NCBI RefSeq assembly: GCF_026239675.1
Contig: NZ_JAPIVQ010000001.1
Coordinates: 620,001 to 684,000 of the forward strand
DNA: 64,000 bases
Source: Pedobacter sp. PLR
Lineage (GTDB): Bacteria > Bacteroidota > Bacteroidia > Sphingobacteriales > Sphingobacteriaceae
Reading direction: 5' to 3'
Shown: positions 43,725-51,959 of the stretch, in pieces
How the letters are laid out: each line of letters starts with the position of its first letter
How positions within the stretch are numbered: position 1 is the first letter of the stretch
Notes under the pieces: model-generated
What the model saw: the letters and a program-made list of their open reading frames with translations, nothing else
What the model was told of the DNA's origin: nothing
Databases searched by the model: none
Made by a program: the position numbers and the translations under genes

Positions 43725-45122
43725 ATGAAAGCAAAAATCAACTCCTTTGAAGAGCTCATTGCAGCTCTAGACCAGGATACCCCGTTAAATTTAGAGGTCC
43801 AAACCTCCATCCTATGTCCATATGCTATTGTACTTCCTGTTGGATTTAGCCTGACTGGATTGGACAGAGATAGATCGATCCTTAGTTTCAGCAATAGTGA
43901 CGGCATCGGTTTAACGGCCAACAACGAAGTCAGCAACCTGAATATTCAAACTAACCCGGGCAACAGAGCCATTTATCTATTGAGCCACCAGGCCGATCTT
44001 GGGACTTTTACCTTAAAAGACTTAACCATCACCGGACAGGTTCAAATATTAACCCGCTCTGGCAGCCTTAAAACCAAACTAATCGCCGAAAACATTGATA
44101 TTGTAAGTTGCGATGCGCGTCGTTACTCCGAGCAACCACAGAAATATGGTGTAAATGTTTACCAGGGAGCCTTTACCGTTTACAACTACAACAGTAATCC
44201 GGATAGCGTGATACAGGCCACCCTGACCGACATTACCTTAGGCAGAAAGGGTGCTCCGGTAATTGGAACCGGCTTATTTATTGGCGGTTTTAGCGACAAT
44301 GGTGGTTGGGTCCTGGCAGACCAGGTCAGTACCGGAGAAATCTACACCAACGGCATGATTCCTTACGGACAGCCAAATATCATTACCGCAGCAGTCTTTA
44401 TCCTTAATGGTGCCAAAGTTAAAACACTGATCAACAAAGGCAGGGTCACAACGTATGGGGTGAATGACATGGTACTGGATACCTGGGGACAAGTGGACCG
44501 TTGGATTGCAGAAAACCCCATTACTTCTTATGGCCCCAGCGGAATTGGCTTTGTCAACTTCGGAGTGGTCGATTATTTCGAGGCAAAAGATAAAATAGAG
44601 ACCTATGGACTGGGAGCCAGAGGGTTTAACCAATATGATGGCACTGTAAATCAAGCGGTATTCCATGGGATTGAAACCCATGGCAACGGCTCCATTGGCA
44701 TCCAGGTGAGTAAACCTGTTGGCAGTATCACGATAAAAAACGACCTCATCACCCATGGCGCAGTGGGCCAGACACTGGTAAAAGGAGTCCTTGTCTCCCT
44801 ACCCGCAGATGGGCTCAGCATTAAACCAGGTGGAGAAGTTAAGCAATTACACATCGCCGGAAACATCATTACGCATGGTAGTGGTGTGCATTCCTTCCAT
44901 GTAGAAGGCGGCACCATCAAAGAATTATCGGTAAAAGGGGAAATCGTAGCCGAAGGAAAGAATTCTGTGGCCGTCTCCGTAACGCAAAGTGGAAAAACGT
45001 CATTAAAGCAGGTCAGCGCCATATCCAGAAAGGGAATCGCTGTTTTAATTGAAAAAGGGGCTGTTACAGACCGTACAGACCTGAAAGCCAAAGGAGATAA
45101 GGGGGATATCGTCGAAGAATAA
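43725..45122 (+). CDS. Repetitive right-handed beta-helix-like protein, no signal peptide
   Basis: A 465-residue protein whose body consists of imperfect turns of about 18-25 residues rich in I/V-x-T-x-G: for example ITTHG-like and TYGPSGIGFVNFG, THGNGSIGIQV, THGSGVHSFHVEGG, AEGKNSVAVSV. This spacing suggests a parallel beta-helix or solenoid. The first 40 residues are different (MKAKINSFEELIAALDQDTP) and resemble the start of beta-helix proteins that open with a list-like strand. No signal peptide is present, unusual for such folds. A strong terminator follows. I do not recognise a specific family. Confidence 0.6.
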   Translation: MKAKINSFEELIAALDQDTPLNLEVQTSILCPYAIVLPVGFSLTGLDRDRSILSFSNSDGIGLTANNEVSNLNIQTNPGNRAIYLLSHQADLGTFTLKDLTITGQVQILTRSGSLKTKLIAENIDIVSCDARRYSEQPQKYGVNVYQGAFTVYNYNSNPDSVIQATLTDITLGRKGAPVIGTGLFIGGFSDNGGWVLADQVSTGEIYTNGMIPYGQPNIITAAVFILNGAKVKTLINKGRVTTYGVNDMVLDTWGQVDRWIAENPITSYGPSGIGFVNFGVVDYFEAKDKIETYGLGARGFNQYDGTVNQAVFHGIETHGNGSIGIQVSKPVGSITIKNDLITHGAVGQTLVKGVLVSLPADGLSIKPGGEVKQLHIAGNIITHGSGVHSFHVEGGTIKELSVKGEIVAEGKNSVAVSVTQSGKTSLKQVSAISRKGIAVLIEKGAVTDRTDLKAKGDKGDIVEE

Positions 45123-45134
45123 ATGCTTAAACCT

Positions 45135-45161
45135 ACAACAGCCGGCAAAACCGGCTGTTGT
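45135..45161 (+). terminator. Terminator after the beta-helix gene
   Basis: A perfect 11-base-pair stem, ACAACAGCCGG (45135-45145) with CCGGCTGTTGT (45151-45161), closes on CAAAA and is followed by T-rich sequence. Confidence 0.9.
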
Positions 45162-45215
45162 GATATTTTAAAAATCAGATGGACTGAATACTATAATTCT
45201 GATTTCCAATCCACT

Positions 45216-46310
45216 TTAGTACTCGTACTTAGTTGGATTATGTCGGTCTCCATTCGGTTTTTTCCCTTCACGCAGGTAATCACCAGTCATGTCGATATAC
45301 TTGTTATACGTATTCAACATTCTATAATCCCAATAAGGATACTCGCGGTCTGTCAGCATTTTATTAATCAAAGGTCTCATGGCCAAATGGAAGGCTTTAC
45401 TATTGGAAGCATAAGTCATATTACTGCTGTGGCCAAAACCAAGCGCATGCCCCAATTCATGAACCAGCACTTCTTCTGCATTCTTATTGTAATGACGCAT
45501 CATCACATATTCTGCAACTGCAACCAGGTTTCCACCACCTAAGCCACTCACATTTCTGACTAAACCAGTTTCGATATTTGCTCTGGTCAGAATATCACGG
45601 TAAACCGCTGATTTTTTCTCCTCGCTCAGCAAAGTTCCATCATTGGCGGTTAAGCCTTCATAAGCCATAAAACCAGTTTGAGTAGATTCTTGTGAAAACA
45701 AATAAGCCAAATTGGTAAACATCACCAGACTTTCTCTGGCATGTAAAGGGTTCATTCGATACCAATTCCCTACATCTTCCTGTGATTTTCTAAAGTTCAA
45801 TCTCCATGGGATTTTCATGGCGTTTAGTCTTTTGTAAAAGGGGTCGTCTACCACTACAGAAAATACTGCTTTAGAAAGGTCCGTCTGTTTAGCAAGGGTA
45901 ATTAACTGACCACTTTCAGTATACAACTGCTCTTCATGGTCTACAATAGACAAGGGGAGTTGGAAAGTAACCAATGGGGTAATAGAATCAATTTTTAAAA
46001 GCGCGACTCTTTCTCCGGTACCTGCCAGTTTCACAAAAACCTGTATATTTCTGATGGTTTTCAACGTGAAATTCATCAGTTTTACTTCTTTAGTACCACT
46101 CAATTCAATTTTAAGCGGATCGCGTAAAACGATGCTTCGCGTTACCATAACGGCAACTGACTCCGTATCAGCCAATAAATCTTCTACTCCGGTAAGGGTT
46201 TTAAAGTTTACGATTTTTGTTGAAACGACAGTTTCAAGGGCTTCTTTTTCAGCCTTTTTACAAGAGAAAAGCATCAGAATAAAGGAACAGATCAGTAATG
46301 AATATTTCAT
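45216..46310 (-). CDS. Lipoprotein zinc metalloprotease (metzincin type)
   Basis: A 364-residue lipoprotein (lipobox LMLFSCKKAE, Cys near 17). The zinc motif HELGHALGFGH is the extended HExxHxxGxxH of metzincins and lies near residue 286. The Met-turn expected after it may be the AMRPLI segment. The N-terminal 170 residues are beta-rich and of no family I recognise (IVLRDPLKIELSGTKEVKLMNF). It probably acts at the cell surface or in the periplasm on proteins. It is not linked to a secretion system gene here. Confidence 0.82.
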   Translation of the reverse strand: MKYSLLICSFILMLFSCKKAEKEALETVVSTKIVNFKTLTGVEDLLADTESVAVMVTRSIVLRDPLKIELSGTKEVKLMNFTLKTIRNIQVFVKLAGTGERVALLKIDSITPLVTFQLPLSIVDHEEQLYTESGQLITLAKQTDLSKAVFSVVVDDPFYKRLNAMKIPWRLNFRKSQEDVGNWYRMNPLHARESLVMFTNLAYLFSQESTQTGFMAYEGLTANDGTLLSEEKKSAVYRDILTRANIETGLVRNVSGLGGGNLVAVAEYVMMRHYNKNAEEVLVHELGHALGFGHSSNMTYASNSKAFHLAMRPLINKMLTDREYPYWDYRMLNTYNKYIDMTGDYLREGKKPNGDRHNPTKYEY

Positions 46311-46404
46311 ACCAGGGATTAAATATTATTTATCCCAATTATAGCTAATATATTCATTTTATCTCACACATATTCTCATTAAACCCCGTTTAAACAGCTA
46401 TCTA

Positions 46405-47070
46405 CTAGGCTTCCAGTACGATGTGAGCTTTATCGACCTTTAAAGTTCCAAGTAAAGTTAACATGGTTAAGGTGAAGGGTTCCGGCCCGCAGATATAGTA
46501 GTAAGCGCCTGGATTAGTCACATATTTACTTAACAATTTAAGACCGATCTCCCGGCCTGCAGCACCAGGTTTTGTAGGCGATTTCAAAACATCTACGTAT
46601 TGCCCGGCCAGCATATATTTTAGTTCTGCCGGGAGGATGATATCTTCTTCACTATGGTTCGCAAATAACAAGGTATTCCCGGTCAGGGCATGGTCTAGTT
46701 TCAACTGACGAAAAATGGCGATAAATGGTGTGATCCCTGCCCCGCCAGCAAGGAATACTCCGGGGCCTTTGTAATGAATGGTTCCGAAAACATCATGAAG
46801 AATCAGTTCATCGCCTGTGGTTAAGGCCGACAATTTTTCGGTGACACCCCCATGATCTTTATAAATTTTAATGATAAACTCCAGATACTCGTTATCATTG
46901 GTACAGGTAAAAGTAAAAGGCCTCAGTTCTTCGGTTAAACCAGGCTGATTAATGGACACATCTGTAGCCTGACCGGGTACGAAAGAGTAACCGGCAGGCT
47001 TTTCGAGGATAAAGCGCTTTACATTTCGCGCTACATGCTCCACATTTAATATTTTTACAATGTATCCCAC
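46405..47070 (-). CDS. Flavodoxin/ferredoxin reductase-type FAD-binding oxidoreductase
   Basis: The protein of about 221 residues has the ferredoxin-NADP reductase-like fold: a flavin-binding barrel (KRFILEKPAGYSFVPGQATDVSI, LRPFTFTC with the RPFT flavin motif) and a nucleotide-binding half (GPGVFLAGGAGITPFIAIFRQL, YYICGPEPFTLTML). No iron-sulfur or globin domain is attached. The GTG at 47070 is preferred; the longer frame to 47139 would overlap the DoxX-like gene by 65 bases and has no family-like sequence. It follows that gene after four bases, so the two are one operon, read from the divergent ECF-type promoter. Confidence 0.8.
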   Translation of the reverse strand: MGYIVKILNVEHVARNVKRFILEKPAGYSFVPGQATDVSINQPGLTEELRPFTFTCTNDNEYLEFIIKIYKDHGGVTEKLSALTTGDELILHDVFGTIHYKGPGVFLAGGAGITPFIAIFRQLKLDHALTGNTLLFANHSEEDIILPAELKYMLAGQYVDVLKSPTKPGAAGREIGLKLLSKYVTNPGAYYYICGPEPFTLTMLTLLGTLKVDKAHIVLEA

Positions 47071-47074
47071 CTGC

Positions 47075-47458
47075 CTAATCTTTAGCAATTTTAGGTCCAG
47101 AAAGTTTGGCCAGACTATAAGCGCCAATTGCCATCGCAAGGTCTCTTACGGCTACATCAAGGTACTTTCCACTCGCTATAAGACTCAAAGCAATCAATAC
47201 TAACCAGGTGCAAACCAGATACGCCCCTTTTTCCGGATTAAAGAACACCAGTAAGCCTGCGATAATTTCTATCACCCCCACAATCATCATAAACGTAGCA
47301 GCGCTGAAAGGCAACATTGAAGCCAATGTAGGGTTGAGGTATTGTGACCAGTCTGTCAATAAATTACAAAACTTGTCTGCCCCGGCTACAATCGGGATGA
47401 GTCCGTAAGTCAGCATAAGCAAAGACTGTACTGATTTAATGTTTTTAAGATCTTCCAT
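47075..47458 (-). CDS. DoxX-like small membrane protein
   Basis: A 127-residue protein with four predicted membrane helices (about 12-30, 46-68, 75-95 and 100-118). The sequence resembles the DoxX/DoxD-like group: LLMLTYGLIPIVAGADKF at the start, GVIEIIAGLLVFFNPEKGAYLVCTWLVLIALSLI in the middle. Family members are linked to quinone-coupled redox or thiosulfate chemistry, and some to thiol stress. With the reductase it forms a membrane/flavoprotein pair; the role is inferred. It is divergent from the ECF sigma gene at 47570. Confidence 0.75.
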   Translation of the reverse strand: MEDLKNIKSVQSLLMLTYGLIPIVAGADKFCNLLTDWSQYLNPTLASMLPFSAATFMMIVGVIEIIAGLLVFFNPEKGAYLVCTWLVLIALSLIASGKYLDVAVRDLAMAIGAYSLAKLSGPKIAKD

Positions 47459-47477
47459 GATGTTAATTTTTATACAT

Positions 47478-47553
47478 TAGAGAGGGGCTGTAGAAAAAGG
47501 GTTACAAAATTTTTATACCTGATTTTGTAACCCTTTTCCCTGCCAATACTCTA
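47478..47553. promoter_or_regulatory. Mirror-image ECF-type promoters between DoxX-like and sigma genes
   Basis: TGTAACC occurs on both strands: plus strand 47526-47532, with CTCTA 16 bases later (47549-47553), and minus strand 47506-47500, with CTCTA 17 bases later (47482-47478). The two TGTAACC elements are the arms of a perfect 16-base-pair inverted repeat (47495-47510 with 47522-47537). The same -35/-10 pair facing both directions fits one ECF sigma factor reading both its own gene and the divergent operon. Confidence 0.55.
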
Positions 47554-47569
47554 TTATATATCAGACACT

Positions 47570-48205
47570 ATGAGCACCGAAACTACAAATACGGACACCT
47601 TCAGCGAAGAGGAAATCATACAAAGAATTGTAAACGGGGAAAAAGCCTTGTATGAAAGAATCATGCGCAAGTACAATGAGCAATTGTACCGGATTAGTAT
47701 GTCCATTGTTAATGATGCTCAGGAGGCGGAAGACATTATGCAAAACGCTTACCTGAATGCTTACCGACACCTGCCTGATTTTAGGCAACAATCTGGTTTT
47801 GGGACCTGGCTCACCCGAATCCTGATAAATGAAAGCTTATTACACAAGAAAAGGAAAGTTCAACAAAACAAGACCCTGATGGAAAGTAATGAAAAAGCTC
47901 AGCATACAGAAACTCCATTAGAAAGCCTTGTGAATAAAGAACTCAAAGCGATCCTGGAGAAAGCAGTAGCTGCCTTACCGGAAAAATACAGAATGGTATT
48001 CGTGATGCGCGAAGTACAAGGGATGAGCACGATAGAGACTATGGAGGCCCTGGATATCGGGGAATCGAATGTTAAAATCAGGCTGACAAGAGCCAGGGAA
48101 ATGTTACGTTCGGAGCTCAATGCCTACTGGAAACCGGGACAACTGTATGCCTTCAATCTGGTTCGTTGTGATGTTATCGTAAACCATGTGATGAAACAAC
48201 TCTAA
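47570..48205 (+). CDS. ECF sigma-70 factor without linked anti-sigma gene
   Basis: A 211-residue sigma factor with region 2 (ERIMRKYNEQLYRISMSIVNDAQEAEDIMQNAYLNAYRHLPDF) and region 4 (ALPEKYRMVFVMREVQGMSTIETMEALDIGESNVKIRLTRAREMLR). A C-terminal tail (FNLVRCDVIVNHVMKQL) follows, of a kind seen in ECF factors that lack a membrane anti-sigma. No anti-sigma gene adjoins it. It is followed by its own terminator and is separate from cobT. The TGTAACC/CTCTA promoter in front suggests autoregulation. Confidence 0.9.
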   Translation: MSTETTNTDTFSEEEIIQRIVNGEKALYERIMRKYNEQLYRISMSIVNDAQEAEDIMQNAYLNAYRHLPDFRQQSGFGTWLTRILINESLLHKKRKVQQNKTLMESNEKAQHTETPLESLVNKELKAILEKAVAALPEKYRMVFVMREVQGMSTIETMEALDIGESNVKIRLTRAREMLRSELNAYWKPGQLYAFNLVRCDVIVNHVMKQL

Positions 48206-48216
48206 AATATTGTTAA

Positions 48217-49293
<1,077 letters not shown>

Positions 49294-50082
49294 ATGAAAA
49301 ACGAGATACGTATATTTTTTACGGCAATGATGTTTTATACGCAATTGCCTTGTCCGAAATGGGTAGACCATGATCCGGAGCACCTGAACAAATCTACCCG
49401 GTATTTCCCTTTGATCGGCTGGCTTGTTGGCGGACTTTCCTTCCTCGTATTCTGGATCAGCAATTTCCTGTTTGGCGCTGAAATCGCGGTAATTTTATCG
49501 CTTGCTGCAGGTGTATACATCACCGGATCTTTCCATGAGGATGGTTTTGCAGACGTATTTGATGGATTTGGAGGTGGCTGGACAAAGGCAAAAATCCTGG
49601 ACATCATGAAAGACAGTCGCCTGGGTACCTATGGTGTAGTTGCACTGATCTTTTTGTTTGGCCTGAAATACCTGGCCTTGCATAAGTTGCTGATGAGCCT
49701 AAAATTTACTCCTGATTATATTGTCTTGCTGTTTTTTATCACTTACCACGCCCTGGCGAGGTTAACTGCCATACAGATCACTTTTACTTCAACCTATTCC
49801 CGTGAGGATGAAAGTAGTAAATCCAAACCTATAGCCAAAGCTTACTCCTATAAAGAAGTAATTGGTGCTTATATTTTTGGCCTTGCTCCGCTGTTAGTAT
49901 TGCTTGCTTTCCGCTGGCAGCTCATTTTTGTATTAGCACCCTTAATCCTGCTTTATTTAATCAGCCAGCGGTACTTTAACAAGTGGCTGGACGGCTATAC
50001 CGGCGATTGTCTGGGTGCCGTAGAACAATTTGCCGAAGTGATTACGCTTTTAACATTTCTGGTCGTATGGAAGTTTATGTAA
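49294..50082 (+). CDS. cobS: Adenosylcobinamide-GDP ribazoletransferase (cobalamin synthase)
   Basis: Joins alpha-ribazole (phosphate) to adenosylcobinamide-GDP at the inner membrane. The 262-residue protein has about six to seven membrane helices and the conserved FHEDGFADVFDGFGGGW acidic motif near residue 85, with KDSRLGTYG following. It starts directly after the cobT stop and its end overlaps cobC by 16 bases, so the three are translated from one mRNA. Confidence 0.95.
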   Translation: MKNEIRIFFTAMMFYTQLPCPKWVDHDPEHLNKSTRYFPLIGWLVGGLSFLVFWISNFLFGAEIAVILSLAAGVYITGSFHEDGFADVFDGFGGGWTKAKILDIMKDSRLGTYGVVALIFLFGLKYLALHKLLMSLKFTPDYIVLLFFITYHALARLTAIQITFTSTYSREDESSKSKPIAKAYSYKEVIGAYIFGLAPLLVLLAFRWQLIFVLAPLILLYLISQRYFNKWLDGYTGDCLGAVEQFAEVITLLTFLVVWKFM

Positions 50083-50648
50083 TCCGACATACCGCAGTAG
50101 CGGTGGAAAAAGGAACCTGCTACGGACAGTTTGATGTGCCCTTAGCAGCTAGCGCAACGCAAGATATCAATGAAGTCATTGCTAAATTGCCTGACGATTT
50201 TGACCAGGTTTACAGCAGCCCTTCCAGTCGCTGTAGCCTACTTGCTGATCAACTACCTACGAATTCGGCAGTGGAAAATCGGCCGGATTTAATGGAGATG
50301 AACTTTGGCGACTGGGAGAACAGCAAATGGAACGACATGGATCAAATTCTGCTTGGGCACTGGATGAATGATTTCGTCAGCACAAAAACCCCTTCCGGGG
50401 AGAGCCTGGAACTGCTTTATGAAAGAGTAAATGCGTTTATAGCGATGCTCAGAACCAAAGATTTGGGTAAGGTCGCCATTGTAACCCATGCCGGTGTAAT
50501 CCGTTGCATCTGGGCCATCATTTTAGACATTCCGTTGCGCAATATTTTTAAAATCTCTGTAGATTACGGCTCAGGGATCAAGATTAATTTAAACAAAGAC
50601 AGCGCATTAGATCAAATAAAACACTTTTCCGCCGATTCATCATCCTGA
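50067..50648 (+). CDS. cobC: Alpha-ribazole phosphatase, histidine phosphatase family
   Basis: Removes the phosphate from alpha-ribazole 5'-phosphate or from cobalamin 5'-phosphate. From ATG 50067 the protein has 193 residues. Histidine phosphatase motifs: VYVIRHTAV (catalytic His in RHT, where RHG is usual), SSPSSRC, LMEMNFGDWEN with the acid Glu, and VTHAGVIRCI with the second His. The frame open from 49983 overlaps cobS by 100 bases and has no family sequence there. The 3' end overlaps the convergent small gene at 50612. Confidence 0.9.
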   Translation: MEVYVIRHTAVAVEKGTCYGQFDVPLAASATQDINEVIAKLPDDFDQVYSSPSSRCSLLADQLPTNSAVENRPDLMEMNFGDWENSKWNDMDQILLGHWMNDFVSTKTPSGESLELLYERVNAFIAMLRTKDLGKVAIVTHAGVIRCIWAIILDIPLRNIFKISVDYGSGIKINLNKDSALDQIKHFSADSSS

Positions 50649-50806
50649 TCATCTATCATTTCGACATTGATTTCTATTTGGTTTTCTTTTCTATTGGAAG
50701 AGGGTATCGGGATACCTGCACCAGCACCAATGCCGATTAAGGCTAGTGAAAGCAGTAGCACAAGACAAAGCCCTCTCCATATCTTTTTCAAAGATTTCAT
50801 GGACAT
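50612..50806 (-). CDS. Small membrane-anchored protein of unknown function
   Basis: A 64-residue protein with one hydrophobic segment (about 12-30, LCLVLLLSLALIGIGAGAG) then a short acidic tail (QIEINVEMIDDQDDESAE). It overlaps the end of cobC on the other strand by 37 bases. The sequence looks like a real peptide with a positive N terminus (MKSLKKIWR) and hydrophobic core, but no family is known to me. It sits 34 bases after the next gene on the same strand. Confidence 0.5.
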   Translation of the reverse strand: MSMKSLKKIWRGLCLVLLLSLALIGIGAGAGIPIPSSNRKENQIEINVEMIDDQDDESAEKCFI

Positions 50807-50840
50807 TTGTTAAAGTAAAAAAACAGGGTTAAAAAGGCAA

Positions 50841-51218
50841 TTAGCTGCCGATACCCGGAGGGATGATTTTAGGAATAACAAAGAACCTGAAAGGTTCGAA
50901 GAGAGAGAGCTGATCTTGATTATGGTTAAAAAGAATAGCTGAGGTGCTATTGTACAACCATAAAGCATAAGTATATAAAGCCTTTGATCCAGTTTCAATA
51001 TGGGCCTTTAATTGGATATTCTTTGCGTTGCTGTAAACCGGGGAGCTTTCTACCCATTGCAGAAAACCAATTACAGATTCGATCCGGGCTTTCTGGTTTA
51101 GTTGGGTAGAAAAGCCAATGGGTCCTGACAGGCAAAAAAAACTACCTGCAAATGCCCATATCAACAGGTATTTTGAATAGCGTTTTCTAAAACTTAAAGA
51201 CTCCATTTTGCTCATCAA
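50841..51218 (-). CDS. Small exported or membrane protein of unknown function
   Basis: A 125-residue protein with a basic N terminus (FRKRYSKY) and a hydrophobic segment (about 16-34, LLIWAFAGSFFCLSGPIGF) that may be a signal peptide. The mature part is mixed (LNQKARIESVIGFLQWVESSPVYSNAKNIQLKAHI). I recognise no domain. It is in tandem with the 64-residue gene and preceded by a strong terminator, so the two may form a small operon with a promoter in 51219-51257. Confidence 0.5.
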   Translation of the reverse strand: MMSKMESLSFRKRYSKYLLIWAFAGSFFCLSGPIGFSTQLNQKARIESVIGFLQWVESSPVYSNAKNIQLKAHIETGSKALYTYALWLYNSTSAILFNHNQDQLSLFEPFRFFVIPKIIPPGIGS

Positions 51219-51257
51219 AATAAAGTTAATGATTTTATAATCAACACCATAACAAAT

Positions 51258-51295
51258 AAAAAAAAGCAGCAGTAATTAAACTGCTGCTTTTTTTT
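51258..51295. terminator. Bidirectional terminator
   Basis: AAAAAAAAGCAGCAG (51258-51272) pairs fully with CTGCTGCTTTTTTTT (51281-51295). The A and T runs make it work on either strand; here it ends the GMC oxidoreductase operon. Confidence 0.9.
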
Positions 51296-51312
51296 ATAAA
51301 GAAACCCGGGTA

Positions 51313-51936
51313 TTAAGAAGCACTATCAAATCCGTATTGCTTCAATACGTCCGCAGGCACACCTTCCCATTTATTAGGAACGTTACCTACATAACCGATA
51401 TCTTTCACACCCATTTCCGTGGTATAGAACCCGGAAGCGGTCAGACTTCTCATCAGGTTAAAAAAGGCAACACCTTGTTCCATTCCTGGTTTTGCTTTTT
51501 TAGGATAAGCAATCTGGTCTACCATTTCAATTTTCTGCCCGTCGGAAAGGTCTTTAAAAGGCTTCTCCCAACGATTCAGACATTGCATATCCAACCATCT
51601 TAATCCGCCTCTCATGGGCGTTTTATGGTCTGGCATATCTTTCACGATAAACTCAATAAATTCCGGCACTTTAGCCTCAGTTGCACTTCCTGATTTATCA
51701 TCTTTTGGGATGATGATATCGGAAAGCACAGCGATAGTCGCCATCTCATGTGGAGAAAAGAACGTTTCCTCCATCAGCGTTTTATCTCTCAGGACTTCCC
51801 ATTCTTCTCTTCCGGGGTGATCACCTGCTTCAGGAGTTGCAGCAACTTTAGGTTCACCTGGTTTACAGGCATCTAATAATACTGCGGAACTTATAGCAGT
51901 TAGTCCTAAGACTTTTAACGAATCACGTCTGTTCAT
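51313..51936 (-). CDS. Gluconate 2-dehydrogenase subunit 3 family protein
   Basis: A 207-residue exported partner of the GMC oxidoreductase. The N terminus MNRRDSLKVLGLTAISSAVLLDAC has a twin-arginine-like motif (NRRDSLKVLG) and ends in a lipobox-like LLDAC, so export through Tat and lipid anchoring are both possible. The rest matches the small subunit that assists flavoprotein dehydrogenases (FFSPHEMATIAVLSDIIIPKDDKSGSATEAKVPEFIEFIVKDMP). It follows the GMC gene in transcription (23 bases). A separate cytochrome subunit is not seen. Confidence 0.88.
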   Translation of the reverse strand: MNRRDSLKVLGLTAISSAVLLDACKPGEPKVAATPEAGDHPGREEWEVLRDKTLMEETFFSPHEMATIAVLSDIIIPKDDKSGSATEAKVPEFIEFIVKDMPDHKTPMRGGLRWLDMQCLNRWEKPFKDLSDGQKIEMVDQIAYPKKAKPGMEQGVAFFNLMRSLTASGFYTTEMGVKDIGYVGNVPNKWEGVPADVLKQYGFDSAS

Positions 51937-51959
51937 AATTTTTCTTTGCTTTAAACAGA

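Noticed and set aside
43550..43936. Minus-strand 128-codon frame
   Set aside because: It overlaps the start of the beta-helix gene, shows no domain or signal, and has the look of a shadow frame.
44274..45148. Two long minus-strand frames (44274-44756 and 44651-45148)
   Set aside because: They are antisense to the repetitive beta-helix gene, whose repeats keep opposite frames open. The translations are low-complexity and unlike any family.
49983..50066. Longer CobC start
   Set aside because: The extra sequence is antisense-like to no family and overlaps the cobS C terminus. ATG 50067 gives the usual short N terminus before the RHT motif.
51258..51295. Long A/T-flanked palindrome considered as a mobile-element end
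   Set aside because: The GC core with A and T runs is a standard bidirectional terminator at a gene end.
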